64,000 bases of DNA from Psychrobacillus sp044762855. Lineage in GTDB: Bacteria; Bacillota; Bacilli; Bacillales_A; Planococcaceae. Within the stretch, counting starts at the first letter, position 1. Each line of letters starts with the position of its first letter. The notes under the pieces are model-generated. The model made no database searches. It worked only from the letters and a program-made list of their open reading frames with translations, and was not told the DNA's origin. The stretch spans positions 496,001-560,000 of the forward strand of contig NZ_JBIWFB010000002.1 in assembly GCF_044762855.1 (NCBI RefSeq), given 5' to 3'. This document shows, one piece after another, positions 58,153 through 64,000 of this stretch. A program made the translations under genes and the position numbers.

Positions 58153-59412
58153 ATGAAAATTGCATATCTAACAAGAAAATTGTTCGACGGTATTAACAAT
58201 GGTTACAAGCAAAATGTGGCGATTCTCGTAGAAAATAATAGGATTCAAAGTATAATTGGGATAAACGATATTCCAAGCGATTATATTTTAGAAGACTTAG
58301 GAGATCTCTATGTAATTCCAGGTCTTTTTGATTGTCATGTTCATTTAGTTTGGAACGGTTGCACCGATCCAAATTTCGTTATGATGAATGAATCAAATGA
58401 AAAAACGGCAGTACGTGCGGCGGAACATGCAAGATTAACCCTTCTTCATGGAATTACGACTGTACGGGATGTCGGTGGCGATTACAAAGCAGTGCTTGCG
58501 GTTCGTGATGCGGTTGCTGAAAAAATCATTAGAGGTTCAAGAGTAATTGCGGCAGGAAATCCGATTATTATGACAGGAGGACATGTACATCAATTTGGAG
58601 TAGAAGTCGATGGTCCTCACGAGGCCCGTAAAGGTGTACGTACAATGCTTAAGATGGGTGTCGATTTAATCAAGGTCATGGCATCGGGAGGAATTTATGG
58701 TAAAACTGAATTACCTGGTCAACCCCAGATGACGGTTGAAGAAATTTCAGTCGTGGTGGAGGAAGCACATAGGGCTGGACGAAAGGTTGCAGCACATGCT
58801 GAGGGACTTGAGGGAATTATGAATGCTTTGGAAGCAGGAGTAGATACAATTGAGCATGGAAACTTAATGAATACTGAAGTGGCAAAGTTAATGGCTGAGA
58901 AACAAGTATTTGTTGTTCCAACGATGGCACCGTTTTATTTATCAGCTAATTTCGGTAGCGAGAAGGGGTATCCAGACTATCATATAAGAAAATCAAAAGC
59001 GGTACTTTCGGGAAGTTACAATGTCATTAATTATGTAAAGGAATATGGCATCCCTATTGCAGCAGGTACAGATTGTGGCGGACCGAACAAACCGCATGGT
59101 GCTGTGGTTTATGAATTGGAGCTAATGGTTCACGCCGGATTAACAACATTTGAAGCTTTATTATCCGCAACATCCAATGCTGCGAAAGCATGTGGCGTGG
59201 AAAGTGAACTCGGCACTATAGAACCGGGTAAAATTGCAGATTTTATTGGGGTAAAAAACGATCCTTTTGTTAATATCAGCGCTCTGCGTAATGTGGATAC
59301 TGTTGTGAAAGAGGGAAGAGTTGAAAAAAGATATGGTGTTGGTTGCGAAATAGAAAATGATCTTTCAATATTAAAATTAGGACAAAACGATTTGATAGAA
59401 ATAACTACTTGA
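58153..59412 (+). CDS. Metal-dependent amidohydrolase (imidazolonepropionase-like / Xaa-Pro carboxypeptidase type)
   Basis: The 419-residue amidohydrolase-superfamily protein has the entry YVIPGLFDCHVHLVW with the HxH metal pair and GITTVRDVGGDYKAV. The lysine for carboxylation lies in DLIKVMASGGIY, further histidines in KVAAHAEG and TIEHGN, and the metal aspartate in AAGTDCGGPN. Members hydrolyse peptidyl-proline, organophosphate or cyclic amides. There is no signal peptide, so the substrate is cytoplasmic after uptake. ATG 58153 follows GAGGGGTG by 6 bases. The PotABCD-like importer lies just downstream. Confidence 0.87.
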   Translation: MKIAYLTRKLFDGINNGYKQNVAILVENNRIQSIIGINDIPSDYILEDLGDLYVIPGLFDCHVHLVWNGCTDPNFVMMNESNEKTAVRAAEHARLTLLHGITTVRDVGGDYKAVLAVRDAVAEKIIRGSRVIAAGNPIIMTGGHVHQFGVEVDGPHEARKGVRTMLKMGVDLIKVMASGGIYGKTELPGQPQMTVEEISVVVEEAHRAGRKVAAHAEGLEGIMNALEAGVDTIEHGNLMNTEVAKLMAEKQVFVVPTMAPFYLSANFGSEKGYPDYHIRKSKAVLSGSYNVINYVKEYGIPIAAGTDCGGPNKPHGAVVYELELMVHAGLTTFEALLSATSNAAKACGVESELGTIEPGKIADFIGVKNDPFVNISALRNVDTVVKEGRVEKRYGVGCEIENDLSILKLGQNDLIEITT

Positions 59413-59585
59413 TATAAAATACTTTATCTGTGTTTTAGAAAAAGAACAAGCTTTTCTAATCTCCTATTTAACTAACGTACCGTATGCATAACCTCGTCTA
59501 GTTTAAGTTAACGAAATGACTTTATAAAAACTGAAATTCTAATTATTTGGGAGTTAGCAAATATATTATTTTAGGGGGATAGTTT

Positions 59586-60671
59586 ATGAAAAAGTTGATA
59601 ATTATTTTGATTGTCGGAATGATAGCGCTTACAGGTTGTGTGGCAAGTCCTAAACAAGAAGTTAAATCAACATCATCAGGTACTATAAAGGAAATTACAA
59701 TTGCGGGTGCTGGCGGCTTGATAGAGAAAATGATTCGAGATGAAGTTGCCCCAAAATTTACAGAAAAGACAGGAATTAAGGTGAATTTTATAGCTGGTCT
59801 TTCTAGTGAAATTTTGTCAAAAGTTGAACTTCAGAAAAATGCGCCTCAAATTGATATCGCCATGTTATCCCCAACAGATGTTCAAAGAGCTGAAAGTAAA
59901 GAGTTAATCGAATTATTAAGTACAAAACAAATTCCCAATTTAGCTAAAATAGATGAACGATTTGTCGCTGTAGATGACGTAAGTGTACCGATTTTTGGGT
60001 ACACAATTGCGCCAGCGTATAACAAAGATATATTCGAAAAAGAAGGTATAGCACCAATAGCTTCATGGAATGACTTGATACGACCTGAATACAAGGGAAG
60101 AACAGCCTTCTCAGATATTTCAAGTGATTTTACTTATACGATTCTCTATAATCTAGCATTTGCCAATGGGGGAAGCTTGGATAATATGGAGCCAGGACTA
60201 ACAAAAGCGAAAGAGATGGCTGCATATTCTACCACTTTCTACAAAAATTCAACCCAAATGATACCTGCCCTACAACAAGAAGCTGCTATTGTGACTGTTA
60301 TGGGGAGTTATAATATTGCTCAAGTTGCTGATTCCGGAATCCCTTTACAAATGGTCGTACCAAAAGAGGGTTCGCCATTATTAGCTAATAGCGCAACTAT
60401 TGTAAAAAATTCAAGCAATAAAAAAGCGGCAGAGGAGTTCGTCGACCTATTGATCAGCCCTGAGATGCAAGAGCACTTTTCAGAGGGGGGATTTTATCCA
60501 GTAATAGAAGGAGTAGAAACTTCTGATAAGTATGAATCGATTATCGGCGTAAAGGAGAGTGATAATTTATATCGACAAGACGTTCCGAAGCTTGCTGAAA
60601 TTCGAGGTATGTGGGCAGATAGATTTATGAAAGAAGTGACTCCAGATCTAGGGAAGAAAGTGGGGAACTAA
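59586..60671 (+). CDS. ABC importer substrate-binding lipoprotein (PotD/AfuA type)
   Basis: The 361-residue lipoprotein has signal LIIILIVGMIALTGC with the lipobox cysteine at about residue 18. It is then a family-1/PotD-type periplasmic-binding fold: ITIAGAGGLIEKMIRDEVAPKFTEKTGIKV, then PQIDIAMLSPTDVQRAE and WNDLIRPEYKGR. It catches the solute outside the membrane. It is linked to the ATPase gene with no gap. The ligand is unknown; polyamines, phosphonates, thiamine-like or opine-like compounds are all served by this class. Confidence 0.88.
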   Translation: MKKLIIILIVGMIALTGCVASPKQEVKSTSSGTIKEITIAGAGGLIEKMIRDEVAPKFTEKTGIKVNFIAGLSSEILSKVELQKNAPQIDIAMLSPTDVQRAESKELIELLSTKQIPNLAKIDERFVAVDDVSVPIFGYTIAPAYNKDIFEKEGIAPIASWNDLIRPEYKGRTAFSDISSDFTYTILYNLAFANGGSLDNMEPGLTKAKEMAAYSTTFYKNSTQMIPALQQEAAIVTVMGSYNIAQVADSGIPLQMVVPKEGSPLLANSATIVKNSSNKKAAEEFVDLLISPEMQEHFSEGGFYPVIEGVETSDKYESIIGVKESDNLYRQDVPKLAEIRGMWADRFMKEVTPDLGKKVGN

Positions 60672-61772
60672 ATGCAAAAGACTTTGACAAAAGATGTAGA
60701 AATACGCGGGGTTAGTAAATCTTATGGTTCTAATCAAATTCTTAAGGGCATTGATTTAGATATCGAGCAAGGTGAATTGATCACCTTGCTCGGACCTTCT
60801 GGATGTGGAAAAACAACAACTTTAAATGTAATTGCAGGATTTATCGAGGTGGATGAAGGAGAAGTTTATATTAAAGGTAGGAAAATGAATAGTATCCCAC
60901 CTTATAAGCGTGATTTAGGTATGGTGTTTCAAACATACTCGCTATTTCCTCATTTAACTATTTATGAGAATTTAGAATTTGGTCTTAATATAAGGAAAAT
61001 GGATAAAAAAGAAAAAAATAATGACATTAAGAAGATGTTGGAGTTAGTAAGATTAACAGGTTTAGAAGATCGTTATCCAAGGGAGTTATCAGGTGGACAG
61101 AGACAACGTGTAGCAATTGCTCGAGCTTTAGTAGCAAAGCCACAATTATTGCTATTAGATGAGCCCTTGAGTAACTTAGATGCCAAACTGAAACTGGAGC
61201 TTAGGGCAGAAATTAAACGACTACAAAAAGAAGTCGGGATAACTACTATTTTTGTAACACATGATCAGGAAGAAGCACTTTCTATGTCAGATCGAATCGT
61301 AGTCATGAACGAAGGGAAAATTGAACAAATAGGGACACCAACGGAAATTTATGAGAAACCACAAACAGAGTTTGTCTTTCAATTTATTGGGAAGTCTAAT
61401 CGTTTTAATGGGCAAATTATTTCAATGGACGTTCACACTATAAGTGTAGAGTTAGAAGATGGGTCATTGATATATGTGAATGCAGAGAACGTAATGAAGA
61501 AAGAAAGTACTTGTCAAATTGGAGATAATGTAGTGATTTATATCCGACCAGAGAAGATTTTTATAGCTTCTCATAAGGATGAACAAGTAGTAAATAGTTT
61601 AAATGCCAGAATTAGTCAAGTGAACTTTCTTGGGAACTGTTGGGAGATTGAAGTTGATTGGAATGGTAAAGTAATACAGCTATTTTGCCCTACGATTAAA
61701 TCAGATTGGATAATAGGACATGAGGTGAGAATTGCATGGAAATCAAACGATTTGAAACTCAACCACATTTAG
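60672..61772 (+). CDS. ABC importer ATP-binding protein (PotA type)
   Basis: The 366-residue ATPase has Walker A GPSGCGKTT, Q-loop MVFQTYSLFPHLT, signature ELSGGQRQRVAIARAL, Walker B LLLLDEPLSNLDA, switch histidine TIFVTHDQEE, and a C-terminal TOBE domain of about 120 residues. This is the polyamine/iron importer ATPase type. It starts at once after the binding-protein stop and overlaps the first permease gene by 37 bases. Confidence 0.93.
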   Translation: MQKTLTKDVEIRGVSKSYGSNQILKGIDLDIEQGELITLLGPSGCGKTTTLNVIAGFIEVDEGEVYIKGRKMNSIPPYKRDLGMVFQTYSLFPHLTIYENLEFGLNIRKMDKKEKNNDIKKMLELVRLTGLEDRYPRELSGGQRQRVAIARALVAKPQLLLLDEPLSNLDAKLKLELRAEIKRLQKEVGITTIFVTHDQEEALSMSDRIVVMNEGKIEQIGTPTEIYEKPQTEFVFQFIGKSNRFNGQIISMDVHTISVELEDGSLIYVNAENVMKKESTCQIGDNVVIYIRPEKIFIASHKDEQVVNSLNARISQVNFLGNCWEIEVDWNGKVIQLFCPTIKSDWIIGHEVRIAWKSNDLKLNHI

Positions 61773-62686
61773 ATGAAATTAAAACGAAAATACCGATGAA
61801 AGTTTTACCTAAAAAGAAGCGCTCTAGATGGAAACGCTATGTCCCAGCGTATCTTCTTTTATTTCCTCTATTATTAATAATCTGTGGTTTTTTCTTAGTA
61901 CCGATGCTATATATATTGTACCTAAGTTTAATAGAAACGGATGGACTTGATACTGAGAATGCAGTTTTTAGTCTCCAAAACTATGTGCAGTTTTTTTCCG
62001 ATTCTTATTTTCTTAAATCTTTATGGCTAACTATCAAAATAAGCATTTATACAGTACTGGTAACTCTTTTACTTGGTTATCCGGTAGCTCTTACTTTATT
62101 AAAGTGTTCCCAACGTATGAGAGGATATTTAATATTATTAATTGCTTCTCCGCTCTTAGTTAGTATTGTTGTTCGAAACTTTGGTTGGTATTTATTATTA
62201 TCCCCTAACGGAGTAGTGAACAATTTGCTAATGGCAGTAGGTTTGGTAGATTCACCAATTAAAATATTATTTTCAGAGCTAGGGGTAATTATTGGTTTAT
62301 CTAATGCTTATCTTCCATATATGATATTAGCAATAGCAACTAGTTTATACAATATTGATCCTTCGCTCGTCAAAGCAAGTTCCATATTAGGAGCAAGCCC
62401 CCTTCGTTCCTTTTTATTAATAACTTTGCCATTAAGCTTACCTGGGATAGTATCTGGTAGTGTACTTGTATTTAGTTTATCTATGAGCTCATACGTAACC
62501 CCTGTACTAATGGGCGGAGCCAATGTTCCCATGCTTCCGGTGGTAGCTTACGATCAAATTCTTAACTTATTAAGATGGACATACGGTTCAGCTATTTCCT
62601 ATGTTCTGCTAGGTGTTACAATGATTATTGTTAGCTTAACGACAAGAATCTTCGAGATAGGGAAGTTCAAGGAGGTGTTCCGTTAA
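61736..62686 (+). CDS. ABC importer permease, first subunit (PotB type)
   Basis: The 316-residue permease has a basic N-terminus of about 35 residues, six membrane segments and the coupling motif SILGASPLRSFLLITLPLSLPG (EAA-type loop). GAGGTGAG precedes ATG 61736, which lies inside the ATPase gene. Its stop abuts the start of the second permease. Confidence 0.9.
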   Translation: MEIKRFETQPHLDEIKTKIPMKVLPKKKRSRWKRYVPAYLLLFPLLLIICGFFLVPMLYILYLSLIETDGLDTENAVFSLQNYVQFFSDSYFLKSLWLTIKISIYTVLVTLLLGYPVALTLLKCSQRMRGYLILLIASPLLVSIVVRNFGWYLLLSPNGVVNNLLMAVGLVDSPIKILFSELGVIIGLSNAYLPYMILAIATSLYNIDPSLVKASSILGASPLRSFLLITLPLSLPGIVSGSVLVFSLSMSSYVTPVLMGGANVPMLPVVAYDQILNLLRWTYGSAISYVLLGVTMIIVSLTTRIFEIGKFKEVFR

Positions 62687-63481
62687 TTGAAAACTTTAGC
62701 TAATTTAAGACTGTTGATTTCCGGTTTAACTATTTTCTTTATCATAATTCCAATCGTTGTTACGATTCCAGCATCATTTACAAGTGCAGATTATCCAAGT
62801 TTTCCACCGAAAGGATTTTCGTTTCAATGGTATATGAAGTTGTTAGATAGACCAGAATTTATCAGTTCTTTTTCTTATAGTGTTCAGTTTGCGATTTTAA
62901 CTGCGATAATTTCCGTTGTTCTCGGAACAATAAGTGGATTGGCTTTGGCTAAATATGATTTACCAGGGAAATCATATTTAGTTTCCTTTTTGATGTCCCC
63001 ATTAACCGTTCCTCAATTAGTTCTCGGAGTTGCTTTGCTTATATTTTTTACTCCAATGATGTTGGCGGGAACTCCAATTGGATTACTAATCGCTCATGTA
63101 ATTATCAGTGTCCCTTTCGTGATGCGGTATGTCTTAACAGGCTTAAGCGGATTCGATTATACCTTGGAGCGAGCTGCAATGATTCTTGGTGCTAATCCTT
63201 TCCAGGTTTTTTGGAAAGTAACGGTCCCCCTAATTAGACCAGCGATTTTCTCAGGTGGGTTGTTTGCTTTTTTAACTTCATTTGATAATGTAACAGTTTC
63301 TTTATTTATGATTTCATCAGACATGCGAACACTACCTATAGAGATTTTCTCTCATATGCAGGATTCCTTTGATCCATTAGTTGCAAGCGCATCTAGTGTT
63401 GTAATATTAATTTCAGTTCTGCTTATTTTATTATTAGATCGAATTCATGGTGTTGGACGTCTTTTTGGGGGACCAAGTTAG
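62687..63481 (+). CDS. ABC importer permease, second subunit (PotC type)
   Basis: The 264-residue permease has six membrane segments. It includes the PotC-like loop YPSFPPKGFSFQWYMKLLDRPEF and the coupling motif AMILGANPFQVFWKVTVPLIRPA. It starts at TTG directly after the preceding stop, with AAGGAGG in the end of that gene. It ends the transporter set; an IclR-type gene follows after 120 bases. Confidence 0.9.
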   Translation: MKTLANLRLLISGLTIFFIIIPIVVTIPASFTSADYPSFPPKGFSFQWYMKLLDRPEFISSFSYSVQFAILTAIISVVLGTISGLALAKYDLPGKSYLVSFLMSPLTVPQLVLGVALLIFFTPMMLAGTPIGLLIAHVIISVPFVMRYVLTGLSGFDYTLERAAMILGANPFQVFWKVTVPLIRPAIFSGGLFAFLTSFDNVTVSLFMISSDMRTLPIEIFSHMQDSFDPLVASASSVVILISVLLILLLDRIHGVGRLFGGPS

Positions 63482-63601
63482 GAACTGGATAATATATTAA
63501 AATCCAGAATAACTAAGGGAGCATGGTTAATCCGAAGTTCCTTGGAAAGTTATAAAATAAACGAAGAAATCGCAATAATTTAGCAAACTGGAGGACTTAA
63601 A

Positions 63602-64000
63602 TTGATGGATACTAGTAACAATAAAACACAACGATTAACAACTTTAGATAGTGCAATAGATGTTTTGTTAGCATTAGACAGTGAAAATAGTAAGAGTATT
63701 AGGGAATTAGGACAAGAGTTAGATGTTTCTAAAAGTACATTACACAGAATACTACAGACATTTGAAAATCGAGGATTGATTAAACAAGATTTAAATACAA
63801 TGAAATATTCGTTAGGGCTCATGATTCTTGAATTAGGCAAAGGACTAAAAGAAACAAATGAATTAAGAAAAATTGCTTATCCGTTAATGGAGCAGCTAAG
63901 AGATGAAACCGGTGAAACGATTCAATTGGCCATTCAAGAAGAAGATAAGATTGTTATTTTGGAAAATATAGATGGCACAAATTTATATCGATTGTTTTCC
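63602..64000 (+). CDS. IclR-family transcriptional regulator, N-terminal part (3' truncated by window)
   Basis: The frame is open from TTG 63602 / ATG 63605 (GGAGGACT upstream) to the window end. The 132 visible codons show an IclR winged helix (RLTTLDSAIDVLLAL, then SIRELGQELDVSKSTLHRIL and FENRGLIKQD), the linker helix ELRKIAYPLMEQLRDETGET and the start of the ligand-binding domain (IQLAIQEEDKIVILENIDG). IclR proteins usually control adjacent catabolic genes, so it is the likely regulator of the amidohydrolase/importer cluster. Confidence 0.9.
   Translation, partial: MMDTSNNKTQRLTTLDSAIDVLLALDSENSKSIRELGQELDVSKSTLHRILQTFENRGLIKQDLNTMKYSLGLMILELGKGLKETNELRKIAYPLMEQLRDETGETIQLAIQEEDKIVILENIDGTNLYRLFS

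Overview
The window reads as the chromosome of a low-GC, endospore-forming Firmicute of the order Bacillales, most likely in the Planococcaceae (Psychrobacillus/Lysinibacillus/Sporosarcina-like). The evidence is gene order and motifs. The end of recN is followed by spoIVB, spo0A, a glycerophosphodiesterase (yqiK-like), yqzF (DUF2627), bkdR and the branched-chain keto acid dehydrogenase operon, which is the order known from Bacillus subtilis. Intergenic DNA is AT-rich, ribosome sites are strong (AGGAGG type), and GTG/TTG starts are common. The genus is inference.

Layout. 1-13.9 kb is conserved core: recN, two sporulation regulators, a DUF342/FapA-like protein, and bkdR-bcd-lpdV-bkdAA-bkdAB-bkdB, which turns Leu/Ile/Val into branched acyl-CoA primers for membrane lipids. 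The ptb and buk genes usual in this operon are absent, and the BkdR ATPase domain lacks the sigma-54 contact loop (GAFTGA). 14-26 kb is a catabolic and transport region: a GAF/PucR-type activator, an aldehyde dehydrogenase, a hydroxyisobutyrate-dehydrogenase-like enzyme, two near-identical copies of a two-gene membrane unit (DUF3100 protein plus a 145-residue partner), an unrecognised winged-helix regulator, an M20 amidohydrolase and a YfcC-type carrier. 26-31.6 kb holds a spore-type DUF4183 gene, a flavin monooxygenase-like enzyme, a paired SMR efflux system, a long-form speD, and a coiled-coil gene broken by two in-frame stops. 31.7-35.5 kb is a GntR-controlled ABC transporter operon with a clear operator. 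36.2-38.5 kb is an ECF sigma factor / PadR-like / FtsW-RodA-like operon.

38.5-54.5 kb is an accessory stretch of small single-gene units: five GNAT genes (one frameshifted), two methyltransferases, a DinB and a ClbS-like bundle protein, nucleotidyl- and phosphotransferase homologues of antibiotic-modifying enzymes, peptidase E, SMI1/KNR4, Nudix and HAD phosphatases, and several decayed fragments. 54.8-56.5 kb is selO under a candidate operator. 56.6-64 kb is a coherent uptake and degradation cluster: a NAD(P)-binding protein, a metal-dependent amidohydrolase, a PotABCD-type ABC importer and the start of an IclR regulator. A consensus promoter with a perfect palindrome drives its first gene. 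The substrate is unknown.

Non-coding features of note are a structured repeat present twice (371-526 and 30350-30562), a palindromic mobile-element-like repeat present twice (2778-2913 and, expanded, 20975-21606), and, inside the second copy, two opposed arrays with a 21-bp period. No rRNA, tRNA, CRISPR array, prophage or intact insertion sequence was found.
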